From NCBI GenBank assembly GCA_964527265.1, contig CAZGOM010000005.1, positions 1 through 64,000 on the forward strand: a DNA stretch of 64,000 nucleotides, written 5' to 3'. The notes under the pieces were generated by a model, which saw nothing but the letters and a program-made list of their open reading frames with translations, was not told where the DNA came from and searched no databases. This document shows, in pieces, positions 35,020 to 43,229 of the stretch (positions within the stretch are counted from its first letter, which is position 1; each line of letters begins with the position of its first letter). The stretch is from CAZGOM01 sp964527265 (GTDB lineage: Bacteria; Planctomycetota; Phycisphaerae; Phycisphaerales; Phycisphaeraceae). The position numbers and the translations under genes were made by a program.

Positions 35020-37077
35020 ATGGCGAAGTCCACTCCGCAGCAAGTGTTCAAGACCGACAAACGCATCAAGATGGGCATCTGGGGCCTGGGTCGCGGGATG
35101 TCTTTTTTCAAGACATGCAAGGCATTGAATATCGACGTCGTGGCGGGGTGCGACTTCAACCAGCATCTGCGCGATCGATTCGAGAAAAACAATCCGGGCG
35201 CGTATGTCACGGAAGATGTCGAGCAGTTTTTGAAGCAGGATATTGATGCGGTGCTGCTGGCGACTTATTGCCCGGCGCACGCGGAAGACGCGATCAAGTG
35301 CCTGGCGGCGGGAAAACATGTGGTATCCGAGGTGACCAGCTTCCACACGCTGGCGGAGGGCGTTCGCCTGGTGGAGGCGGTGGAGAAATACGGACGGGTG
35401 TACCAGCTTGCGGAGAACTACCCCTACAACCGGGCGAATATGTGGCTGGCCCGCAAGTGGAAGGAAGGGCTTTTCGGCGATTTGATGTATGCGGAATATG
35501 AGTATGTGCATGAATGCCGCTCGCTGGCTTACACGTATGGCGACGGCACACCGGTGATCCCCGGGGACCAGGCGCACTCGTGGCGTTCGTGGCTCAACTT
35601 CCATTACTACAACACGCATTCGCTTGGGCCGATCATGCATATCACGGGGCTGCGTCCAACACGTGTGACCTCGCTGCCGAGCGAAGTGACGCTGGCGGGT
35701 TATCCGATGAACGCCAAGGAATTTGGCATGGGCGGGGCCACGCCGTCACTGATCAGCATGTCCAATGGATCCGTGGTGCGGAACCTGATGGGGGCCACCA
35801 CCAACGACACGCACCAGCAGCGCATCTGGGGATCGCTGGGCTCTGCGGAGACCGACGGCTTCAGCCTTTCGCTCCGCCTGGGTGCGACGGGAGAATCGCC
35901 GAAGCTACCCGTCCTGGCCAACTGGAGCGGGCTGGGTGAGCTGGCTTCCAAGACCGGGCACGGCGGGTCGGATTTCTGGGTGCTTTACCACTTTGCGCGC
36001 CAGATTCTTGAGGGCGTTCCCGGGCCCTTTGATGTGTACAACGCGTCTGACTGCACGCTGCAGGGCATCCTGGCGTACCGGTCCGCCCGGGAAGGGGGAC
36101 GGCCGATTGATATCCCTGATTTCCGCAAAAAGAAGGAACGGGATCTGCATCGGAACGACAACTACGCACAGCCGCGTTTTGATTACAAAAACGGCTTGTT
36201 TCCCAAGGGTGCGGACACTTCCATCACCCATGGATTCACCAAGTGCATGCGGGACCTGATTGACTTCACAGGGACGTACCGGGCGTACCGTGACTGGTCG
36301 AGCGTTGCGGCAGACATGCAGAACCCGACTCATGCGATTGGTATGGCGGAGAATCTCATGGGGTTGCTGGAGAAGCTGCAGAGCGTTCAAAAACAGGCGC
36401 AGAAGATGGTCGAGCTTTACCCCGGGTCGACCGCGGCGCGTGTGCTCAGCGAAATGCTGGTGGTGGGTGATGCGGCGATTGTGACCAAGGCGGATTACGC
36501 CAAGCGGCTTAAATCAGAGCACGCGGCTTTGAAGAAGAGCGTGAGCAAGATTCAAGCGAGCCGCGACTCTACGGTTGTGGTGGACAAGGATCCATGGACG
36601 GCACCGTTCCTGGTGAAGGCGAAGGTTTCGAAGATCTATAAGAAGACTTCGCAGGGGCTTAAAGCGGTCAAGCCGATCACGCTGGCGACACGGGCTGGCT
36701 GGTCGCCGGTGGTGCAGGAGCCGCACACGGCGGGGTTCATCAACGTCCACCGGCTTGTGGGGGAACGCGATGGGCAGGTGTATATCGGATTCACATTCAA
36801 CGCTGCGAAAGCCGCGACGTATGACCTTCTTTTGGGTTACGACGGGGGCGTGCATGTGTGGCTGAACGGGAAGTCGGTGTATCTGGACCCTGTGCAGGCC
36901 AACCCGGCGCGTGCAGACCGGGCGAAAGTTGCCGTGAAGGTGAAGAAAGGTGCCAATGAGTTAATGGTGGCGCTGGATCTGGCCAATGGCGAGGGCTGGG
37001 GTGTTTATGCGCGCCTTGCCACGCCGAAGGCGGACCGGAAGAAGACGAACACGACGCCGCTGCCTCTGGAGGCTTGA
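35020..37077 (+). CDS. Gfo/Idh/MocA-type oxidoreductase with extra C-terminal domain
   Basis: 685 residues from the ATG at 35020 with GAGG upstream. The first 400 residues form an NAD(P)-dependent dehydrogenase: IKMGIWGLGRGMSFFKTCKA (Rossmann), DIDAVLLATYCPAHAEDAIK, CLAAGKHVVSEV (the EKP motif appears as SEV) and the substrate domain with WLNFHYYNTHSLGPIMHITG. The last 200 residues are an added beta-rich domain (HVWLNGKSVYLDP), as in carbohydrate-binding modules. It may act on sugars or amino-sugars. The missing lysine of EKP suggests altered catalysis. A strong terminator follows. Confidence 0.88.
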   Translation: MAKSTPQQVFKTDKRIKMGIWGLGRGMSFFKTCKALNIDVVAGCDFNQHLRDRFEKNNPGAYVTEDVEQFLKQDIDAVLLATYCPAHAEDAIKCLAAGKHVVSEVTSFHTLAEGVRLVEAVEKYGRVYQLAENYPYNRANMWLARKWKEGLFGDLMYAEYEYVHECRSLAYTYGDGTPVIPGDQAHSWRSWLNFHYYNTHSLGPIMHITGLRPTRVTSLPSEVTLAGYPMNAKEFGMGGATPSLISMSNGSVVRNLMGATTNDTHQQRIWGSLGSAETDGFSLSLRLGATGESPKLPVLANWSGLGELASKTGHGGSDFWVLYHFARQILEGVPGPFDVYNASDCTLQGILAYRSAREGGRPIDIPDFRKKKERDLHRNDNYAQPRFDYKNGLFPKGADTSITHGFTKCMRDLIDFTGTYRAYRDWSSVAADMQNPTHAIGMAENLMGLLEKLQSVQKQAQKMVELYPGSTAARVLSEMLVVGDAAIVTKADYAKRLKSEHAALKKSVSKIQASRDSTVVVDKDPWTAPFLVKAKVSKIYKKTSQGLKAVKPITLATRAGWSPVVQEPHTAGFINVHRLVGERDGQVYIGFTFNAAKAATYDLLLGYDGGVHVWLNGKSVYLDPVQANPARADRAKVAVKVKKGANELMVALDLANGEGWGVYARLATPKADRKKTNTTPLPLEA

Positions 37078-37102
37078 GGTTGGTGGATTGATTGTTATTG
37101 AG

Positions 37103-37138
37103 CAGGCGCCGCGAGTGTTTCGCGGCGCCTGTTTTTTT
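37103..37138 (+). terminator. Intrinsic terminator
   Basis: A 12-bp perfect stem CAGGCGCCGCGA/TCGCGGCGCCTG with the loop GTGTT, followed by TTTTTTT. It starts 26 bases after the Gfo/Idh/MocA stop. Confidence 0.95.
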
Positions 37139-37149
37139 ATGTTCAGAGG

Positions 37150-37210
37150 GGAGAAGATTTTTTACCGCGAAGGCGCGAAGGCGCGAAGACACGAAGGTCT
37201 GAGAAGGTGT
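37150..37210 (-). repeat. Dispersed CTTCGTGTCTT/GCGGTAAA repeat, copy 5
   Basis: On the plus strand TTTACCGCGAAGGCGCGAAG, then GCGCGAAGACACGAAGGTC: the reverse complement of the other four copies. It is the only copy right of 33 kb and the only inverted one. In the rest of the 480-bp gap (37078-37558) nothing is seen besides the terminator. Confidence 0.8.
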
Positions 37211-37558
37211 TTTTTAAGGGGCTGTGATGGTATTTGGGGATGGTTTATGAACGTTTGGATGAAGAGAAGTGGTTCAAGGATGGGAGGGTTTAATGAGTGG
37301 GGAGATGGTGTCTAATCAAGTGATGTGATGAGTGGTTCCTGGGGGGGCGGGATTGTTTGTGAGAGGTGAATCCCTCGAAAAGAACTGGTCAGTGGTTCGG
37401 ATTTGTATTGGGGCGATGCGACAACGGGGAATCTGAGTAGAAAAAAGATCGCTACGAGGAGGTTTTCTTACGCTCTCTGTTGATGGAGGCGTTGCCTTTT
37501 TGTGAAATCAGGCTCAAGGTGTGTAGGTCGCGATGAATATTTGCCTTGCAGTTTTTGC

Positions 37559-38569
37559 TTATGGCTTTGGGCGTCGTTTGACCCTGTTTTCCAGGGCCTT
37601 GAGTTCGGCCTCATCCTGTTGATCAGCCTCGGCAGCCTCACGTTTCTTGCGTTGCAGGTCAAATTCGTGGTAAAGCTCTGTCGTCTGCTGCTCCATCTTC
37701 TCATGACTGATGGAACCCGTATGGGTGAGCAAAGGGAATCCGTTGGAAGTGATAATCTGATCGATGTTTTGCTTCCAGAAGCTCATGCGGGTCTCCTGCT
37801 TACTCTTGGCCCGCAACTCGGCGGTTTCCAGAAAGATGACCACCAGCCGATTCAGGGTGTCGATTTCATCCTCGGTGAGATAATTCTTGGCGATGAGGAT
37901 GTCCTGCTTTCGGACTTTTTCGCCTTTCCAGTGCAGGAGACCAAAGTTTGGGTCGTTCCGGGTTACCCGTGCCGTAACGAGTTCCGCAGCGGTCTTGCGG
38001 GTCACGGCGTAGAGGAGCAGGTTCTGGACGGAAGCAAAGAAGGTTTGCGTAGTGCTGTCCGTCTTGTCGTAGTCACTGCTCAGGGCAAAGAGGTCACGCA
38101 CTTTCTGATAAAAGCGTTTCTCGGAGGCCCGGATTTCCCGGATGCGCTCGAGCATCTCATCGAAGTAATCCGGGCGGCCGTCCGGGTTCTTCAGGCGCTC
38201 GTCGTCCATCACGAAACCCTTGAGCATATATTCCTTCAGGACCGTGGAGGCCCACCGGCGAAACTGCACCCCGCGCGGCGAGCGCACCCGGTAGCCCACA
38301 GCCAGAATGGCCTCCAGGTTGTAGAGGGTGACCGGGCGCTGGACTTCGCGACCGCCCTCGAGTTGAACTACCGAGGATTCCTCGGTAGTTGCCGGCCGAC
38401 TCAGTTCTTTATCCTCAAAAATGTTCTTGAGATGCAGCCCCACGTTATCTGTACTGACATCAAAGAGCTGGGCCATCTCACGCTGCGAAAGCCAGACGGT
38501 TTGGTTTTTGGCCCGGAGCTTGATCTGGGTGCGTCCGTCCGCCGTCGTATAAAGAATCATGTCGGTCAT
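37559..38569 (-). CDS. RhuM family protein
   Basis: 336 residues from the ATG at 38569; an ATG nine bases on is possible. The virulence-RhuM family is recognised by QTVWLSQREMAQLFDVSTDN, HLKNIFEDKEL, YNLEAILAVGYRVRSPRGVQFRRWA and DYFDEMLERIREIRASEKRFYQKVRDLF, and it has LLTHTGSISHEKMEQQ near the C-terminus. The first domain resembles DNA-binding KilA/Bro-type helices. RhuM occurs on islands and beside restriction genes, but its function is unproven. It stands alone here, between gaps of 480 and 447 bp, which fits an acquired gene. Confidence 0.9.
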   Translation of the reverse strand: MTDMILYTTADGRTQIKLRAKNQTVWLSQREMAQLFDVSTDNVGLHLKNIFEDKELSRPATTEESSVVQLEGGREVQRPVTLYNLEAILAVGYRVRSPRGVQFRRWASTVLKEYMLKGFVMDDERLKNPDGRPDYFDEMLERIREIRASEKRFYQKVRDLFALSSDYDKTDSTTQTFFASVQNLLLYAVTRKTAAELVTARVTRNDPNFGLLHWKGEKVRKQDILIAKNYLTEDEIDTLNRLVVIFLETAELRAKSKQETRMSFWKQNIDQIITSNGFPLLTHTGSISHEKMEQQTTELYHEFDLQRKKREAAEADQQDEAELKALENRVKRRPKP

Positions 38570-39016
38570 GGAGCTTGATCCGCCGGGGAAGGGAAAAGAC
38601 TCGTACGAATAATGTCCTCTTTTCGCGGTCGATGCCAATCAGCATAACGACCGCAAAAACGGAATGTTATTCCTAGCTCTTTGAGGATGGAGAGGGTGTA
38701 AGAAAGAGTTGCAGGCGGGCTATTCAAAAAATCTTGATGGACGGGTAACTTCTGTTTGACGGGATCAGGGAGCATGCGGTTGATTTGGCCGATGGGACTG
38801 GGTTGGTCGGTGTGGAAGGGCATTGGGGGAGGCGGTGGGTTCTCGCGCTTGGGCGCTTCACCCACGACCAGGCATCGGGTCGGCCTGCGGGCTTGGGCAG
38901 GGGCGCCAATGACGGGGATAGTGGTTTCTGAAGATAGAAATGATGAACAAGGCAGAGAAAAAAAGACATGCTCACGCGGACGAGAGCATGGCACACGGAA
39001 AAGTCACACAGAAGGG
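38570..39016. other. 447-bp gap with an imperfect inverted repeat
   Basis: Upstream of RhuM, TTTcGCGGTCG (38621-38631) and CGACCGCaAAA (38648-38658) form a 7-bp stem with A/T flanks and a 16-base loop. No gene is seen in the rest; the open frames here lack start signals and protein-like content. Confidence 0.5.
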
Positions 39017-39727
39017 TCAGGTTTTTTTGCCGCGTTTGGGGGCGGCTATGGCGGAGGCGGGTTGATCATCGACGAGGATGTTGGCGGCGGCGGAGAGGGA
39101 CATTGGGGTTTCGGGGGATTTTTCGGAGCGGATGACGACGATCTGGGCGGTGGGGTCGGCTTTGACGAGGGTGGCGGTGTTGCCGGGTTTTAAGCCCAGG
39201 TGATCGATGAGCTTCAGAAAGTCGGGGGACTGGTCGATGATGCGTTTGACGGTGCGGGTCTGGCCCGGGGGGCAAAGGGTGACGGGTTTAAGGTAGGCGG
39301 TGTCGGGGAACTGGCCTTTGGCGTTGGGGATGGGATCGCCGTGCGGGTCGACCTCGGGGTGGCCGAGGAATTCATCGATGTGGGCCAGGAGCTTGTCGGA
39401 GATGGCGTGTTCGATGGTTTCGGCTTCGTCGTGGACCTCGGCCCAGTCGATCTTGAGGGTGCGGACCAGGAAGAGTTCGATTAAACGGTGGCGGCGGAGG
39501 ACCTGGGCGGCGACTTCATGGCCGGAATCGGTGAGGCGGACGCCCTTGTGGGGGACGTATTCAACCCAGCCCTGGCCGACGAGGGTTTTGACCATGCCCG
39601 TGGCGCTGGCGCCGGTGACGCCGACGGAGGAGGCGAGATCGCCCATGGGCATGGCCTGGCTGGTCTGGCGCTGGTGCAGCAGAATCCGCTTGAGGTAGTC
39701 CTCGCGGCTGATGTTATTTGCTGCCAA
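39017..39727 (-). CDS. DtxR/MntR-type metal-dependent repressor
   Basis: 236 residues from TTG 39727, which has AAGGA six bases upstream; the frame continues upstream but that is not protein-like. The winged helix (REDYLKRILL... MPMGDLASSVGVTGASATGM), the dimerisation and metal domain (HDEAETIEHAISDKLLAHID) and a C-terminal SH3-like FeoA domain (VTLCPPGQTRTVKRIIDQSP... LGLKPGNTATLV) are in order. It represses transporter genes when Mn(II) or Fe(II) is plentiful. It is divergent from a metal ABC importer, whose promoter contains a matching palindrome. Confidence 0.93.
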   Translation of the reverse strand: MAANNISREDYLKRILLHQRQTSQAMPMGDLASSVGVTGASATGMVKTLVGQGWVEYVPHKGVRLTDSGHEVAAQVLRRHRLIELFLVRTLKIDWAEVHDEAETIEHAISDKLLAHIDEFLGHPEVDPHGDPIPNAKGQFPDTAYLKPVTLCPPGQTRTVKRIIDQSPDFLKLIDHLGLKPGNTATLVKADPTAQIVVIRSEKSPETPMSLSAAANILVDDQPASAIAAPKRGKKT

Positions 39728-39853
39728 TGAAGGTCCTTTTTGGCTTTTGGCGCGGACTGTCCGGGGTGTGACGGGCGGTTGGCTGCTTTGACGGCAGCCA
39801 TGCCATGAAAGGAAGTATATCCCGGGTTGTCCCCGGATTGAAACGTGGCGTAC

Positions 39854-39883
39854 TTGACATTTAGGTATGCCTAAACTCATAAT
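39854..39883 (+). promoter_or_regulatory. Mn/Zn importer promoter with DtxR-type operator in the spacer
   Basis: TTGACA (39854-39859), an 18-bp spacer, and CATAAT (39878-39883). The spacer contains the palindrome TTTAGGTATGCCTAAA (39860-39875), of the TTAGG-x-CCTAA kind bound by DtxR, IdeR and MntR. A bound repressor would block the polymerase directly. It lies between the repressor gene and the importer it should control. Confidence 0.85.
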
Positions 39884-39964
39884 GTGGGTCGTTAAATCAA
39901 TGGGCGCGGCGTGCCACGTTTTAAGGCGGCGCTTTTCAAGTGTTTCAGCATTGTGAGGATTCTT

Positions 39965-40966
39965 ATGCGAACTCTTCTTATTCCGATGTTTGCGGCGGCG
40001 ATGGCAGTGATGGCAGTGGCCTTGCCCGGGTGCAAAGACGAGAAGGGGGCCGGCCCGGCGAAGGTGAAAGCGCCGGCGGCGTATCCCTACAAGGCGGCGG
40101 CGACGGTGGCGATGGTGTCTGACATCGTGACGCATGTGGCGGGGGATAAGGCAAAAGTGACGGGAATCATCGGGACGGGGGTGGACCCGCATCTGTACAA
40201 GCCGACGACGAGCGATGTGCGGGTGTTGTCGGATGCGGACATCGTGTTTTATTCGGGGCTGCATCTGGAAGGGAAGATGGGGGAAGTGCTGGAGAAGACG
40301 GCCAAGAACAAGCCGACGTTCGCGGTGACAGCGCGGCTGGACTCAAAGTACATCATCCATCCCGACGCCAATGAGGGCGCGCCCGACCCGCATGTGTGGA
40401 TGGATTTGAGCGCATGGGCAAAGGCGACCGAGCAGGTGCAGGAAGACTTGAGCGGGTATGACCCGGTGAATGCGGCGCAGTACAAGGCGAATGCGGAGAA
40501 GCTCAAGGATCAGATCCTGGCGCTGGACGCATATGGCAAGAAGATCATGGCGACGGTGCCGAAAGAAAGCCGCGTGCTGATCACGTCGCACGATGCGTTC
40601 AACTACTTTGGCCGCGCGTATAACCTGGAGGTGATGGGCATCCAGGGGATTTCCACGGAATCCGAAGCGGGGTTGAGCGACATCAACAAGCTGGTGGATG
40701 CGATTGTGAAGCGGAAGATCAAAGCGGTGTTTGTGGAGAGCAGTGTTTCACCCAAGAACATCAAGGCATTGATCGAAGGGGCCAAGGCGCGGGGGCATGA
40801 AGTCATCATCGGCGGGGAGCTTTTCTCCGACGCGATGGGCCAGGAAGGGACGTATGAAGGAACTTACCTGGGGATGCTGGACCATAACCTGACGATCGTG
40901 GCGCGTGCGCTGGGGGGCGATGCGCCTGAGAAGGGGTTTGTGGGCAAGCTGGAGGGGAAGAAATAG
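39965..40966 (+). CDS. Metal ABC transporter substrate-binding lipoprotein (Mn/Zn type)
   Basis: 333 residues from the ATG at 39965, with GAGGA upstream. The signal ends in a lipobox (ALPGC), so the mature protein is anchored by a lipid-modified cysteine. It is a cluster A-I (TroA/ZnuA/MntC) binding protein: TGVDPHLYKPTTSDVR (first metal histidine), DPHVWMDLSAWAKATEQV (second histidine), VLITSHDAFNYFGRAYNLEV (H and D) and VFVESSVSPKNIKALIEGAK (E). There is no histidine-rich loop, which suits manganese or iron better than zinc. It is the first gene of the four-gene importer operon. Confidence 0.94.
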   Translation: MRTLLIPMFAAAMAVMAVALPGCKDEKGAGPAKVKAPAAYPYKAAATVAMVSDIVTHVAGDKAKVTGIIGTGVDPHLYKPTTSDVRVLSDADIVFYSGLHLEGKMGEVLEKTAKNKPTFAVTARLDSKYIIHPDANEGAPDPHVWMDLSAWAKATEQVQEDLSGYDPVNAAQYKANAEKLKDQILALDAYGKKIMATVPKESRVLITSHDAFNYFGRAYNLEVMGIQGISTESEAGLSDINKLVDAIVKRKIKAVFVESSVSPKNIKALIEGAKARGHEVIIGGELFSDAMGQEGTYEGTYLGMLDHNLTIVARALGGDAPEKGFVGKLEGKK

Positions 40967-41017
40967 TACAGAGTACAGGGTTGCGGGTATAGGGTACGAG
41001 GACAGAGTTCTGAAAAA

Positions 41018-41037
41018 CCCTCCCTTTAAGGGGAGGG
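41018..41037 (+). other. Intercistronic hairpin in the importer operon
   Basis: CCCTCCC/GGGAGGG, with TTTAAG between, lies between the binding-protein and ATPase genes, 51 bp after the former stop. It has no U-run. Such stems often stabilise the upstream message so that more binding protein is made than membrane subunits. Confidence 0.55.
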
Positions 41038-41049
41038 GGTTAAGAGAAG

Positions 41050-41871
41050 ATGGTTATGAGTGTGATTCAAAAGCCGAATGTTGCGACGGGGGAAGAGCAT
41101 CCCAAGGGATTGCCGTTGTCGATCCATGACATGACGGTTGCTTATGGGCATAAGCCGGTGTTGTGGGATATCGACCTGGATATCCCGGAAGGGAAGCTGG
41201 TGGGTGTGATGGGGCCCAATGGGGCGGGGAAGAGCACGCTGATCAAGGCGGTGCTGGATTTGATTCCGCGTGCGTCGGGGCATGTGACGGTGTTTGATAA
41301 GCCGTACAAGAAGAGCAGAAAACTGGTGGGGTATGTGCCGCAGCGGGAGAGTGTGGACTGGGATTTCCCGGTGAGCGCTTTGGATGTGGTGACGATGGGG
41401 CGGTATGGAATGATCGGCTGGTGCCTGCCGGTGACGAGTTCGCACAAAAAAGCGGGGCTGCATGCGCTGGAGCGCGTGGGGATGGCGGATTATGCGCACA
41501 GACAGATCAGTCAGCTTTCGGGCGGTCAGCAGCAGCGCGTGTTTCTGGCGCGAGCGCTGGCGCAGGAGGCGCAGCTTTATTTCATGGACGAGCCGTTCGC
41601 GGGGGTGGACGCGGGGACGGAGAAGACAATCGTGGCGATCCTGCGGGATCTGCAATCGCAGGGGAAGACGACACTGGTGGTTCACCATGACCTGCAGACG
41701 GTACCGGATTACTTTGATTATGTGATTCTGCTGAACATGCGCGTGGTGGCCCACGGGCCCACAGCGACGACGTTCACGCGGGAGAACCTGCTTAAGACGT
41801 ACGGCGGGAAGCTGACGCTGCTGGATGAGGCGGCCGAGGCGCTCCGGCGGCAGGGGGGCAGCCTGCGATGA
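41050..41871 (+). CDS. Metal ABC transporter ATP-binding protein
   Basis: 273 residues; ATG 41050 or 41056. It is the cytoplasmic ATPase of the Mn/Zn importer. Walker A is GPNGAGKST, the signature is LSGGQQQRVFLARALAQ, Walker B is LYFMDEPFAGVD, and the switch histidine is in LVVHHDLQT. LVGYVPQRESVDWDFPVSALDVV is typical of the MntB/ZnuC group. The stop overlaps the next start as ATGA, which indicates coupled translation with the first permease. Confidence 0.95.
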   Translation: MVMSVIQKPNVATGEEHPKGLPLSIHDMTVAYGHKPVLWDIDLDIPEGKLVGVMGPNGAGKSTLIKAVLDLIPRASGHVTVFDKPYKKSRKLVGYVPQRESVDWDFPVSALDVVTMGRYGMIGWCLPVTSSHKKAGLHALERVGMADYAHRQISQLSGGQQQRVFLARALAQEAQLYFMDEPFAGVDAGTEKTIVAILRDLQSQGKTTLVVHHDLQTVPDYFDYVILLNMRVVAHGPTATTFTRENLLKTYGGKLTLLDEAAEALRRQGGSLR

Positions 41872-43229
41872 TTTCCTGGCTTACCAACTGGGCTGCGGAG
41901 AACTACAACACGCTGGTGGTGTTGGCGGGCGTGAGCATGTTGAGCTTGGCGTCGGGCGTGGTGGGGTGCTTCATGCTGCTGCGCAAGCGTGCGTTGATGG
42001 CGGATGCGCTGAGCCATGCGACCTTGCCGGGGATCGGGCTGGCATTCATGGTGATGGTGTGGATGGGGGGCTCGGGAAAATCACTGCCGGGGCTGCTGCT
42101 GGGGGCGACGGTGACGGGGGTGCTGGGAGCGCTGGTGGTGATGGCGCTGAGAAACTTTACGCGGCTGAAGGAAGATGCGTCGCTGGGGATTGTGCTGAGC
42201 GTGTTTTTCGGGACGGGGATTTGCCTGATGGGATGGATCCAGAAGATGAAGGAGGGACATGCCGCGGGGCTGGAGTCGTTCATCTATGGCAAGACGGCGT
42301 CGATGGTGGCGCAGGATGCGTGGCTGATCGCAGGGGCGGGCGCGGTGTGCGTGCTGACGTGCGTGATGTTCTACAAGGAATTCCGGCTGATCTGCTTTGA
42401 TACGGGATTTGCGCGCAGCCAGGGGTGGCCGGTGGCGCTGATTGACGGGGTGCTGATGACCTTGGCGATCCTGGTGGTGGTGATCGGCTTGCAGGCGGTG
42501 GGGTTGATCCTGGTGATTGCGCTTCTCATTATTCCGCCGGCGGCGGCGCGGTTCTGGACCGACCGGCTGGACAAGATGATCCTGGTGTCGGGTTTCATCG
42601 GGCTTTTTTCAGGGGTGTCGGGGGCGATGATCAGCGCGAACCATCCGAAGATCCCGTCGGGGGCGATTATTGTCTTGATGGCGATCGTGCTGTTTGTGGC
42701 TTCGATGATGCTGGCGCCCAATCGGGGGGTGATTGCGCGGCTGCTGCGGCATCGGGGCTTGACGGCGCGGATCGCACGACAGCAATTTCTGCGGACGCTG
42801 TTTGAGCTGACGGAAGAGGCGTCGATCGGACCGGTGGAGGCGGGGGTGAAGGTGTCGTTCAAAGTTCTGCTGGGGCGGCGCTCGTGGAATCGGGCGCACC
42901 TTGCGCGGCTGGTGCGGCAAGGGCTGCGGGAGGGGACGCTGGCGCCGACGACGGACAGCGGGGTGCAACTGAGTCACGCGGGGCTGGTGGAAGCGGCGCG
43001 GCTGACGCGCAATCACCGGTTGTGGGAGATCTATTTGATTACGCATGCGGATATCGCGGCGAGCCATGTGGACCGGGATGCGCATGCCGTGGAGCATGTG
43101 CTGGGTGAGGAGATGGTGGCTCAGTTGGAGAAATTGCTTGAGCCGATGCCGGCGCGGCTTGTGCCGGCGAGCCCGCATGGGCTGGCGTCTGCGGATGCGT
43201 CAGGGCAGAAGAAACGAGGCGGGGCATGA
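41868..43229 (+). CDS. Metal ABC transporter permease with C-terminal DtxR-like domain
   Basis: 453 residues. The first 280 are the ABC-3 permease (MLLRKRALMADALSHATLPGIGLAF is the family core) with about eight TM helices. The last 150 resemble the DtxR repressor coded next door: VQLSHAGLVEAARLTRNHRL aligns with the end of its winged helix, and DRDAHAVEHVLGEEMVAQLE with its metal-binding helix, including the E-H pair. The domain may sense the imported metal at the inner face of the membrane. It overlaps both neighbours by 4 bp. Confidence 0.92.
   Translation: MISWLTNWAAENYNTLVVLAGVSMLSLASGVVGCFMLLRKRALMADALSHATLPGIGLAFMVMVWMGGSGKSLPGLLLGATVTGVLGALVVMALRNFTRLKEDASLGIVLSVFFGTGICLMGWIQKMKEGHAAGLESFIYGKTASMVAQDAWLIAGAGAVCVLTCVMFYKEFRLICFDTGFARSQGWPVALIDGVLMTLAILVVVIGLQAVGLILVIALLIIPPAAARFWTDRLDKMILVSGFIGLFSGVSGAMISANHPKIPSGAIIVLMAIVLFVASMMLAPNRGVIARLLRHRGLTARIARQQFLRTLFELTEEASIGPVEAGVKVSFKVLLGRRSWNRAHLARLVRQGLREGTLAPTTDSGVQLSHAGLVEAARLTRNHRLWEIYLITHADIAASHVDRDAHAVEHVLGEEMVAQLEKLLEPMPARLVPASPHGLASADASGQKKRGGA

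Noticed and set aside
38566..38994. 142-codon minus-strand frame upstream of RhuM
   Set aside because: No start signal, proline-rich content and no family motif. Treated as intergenic.
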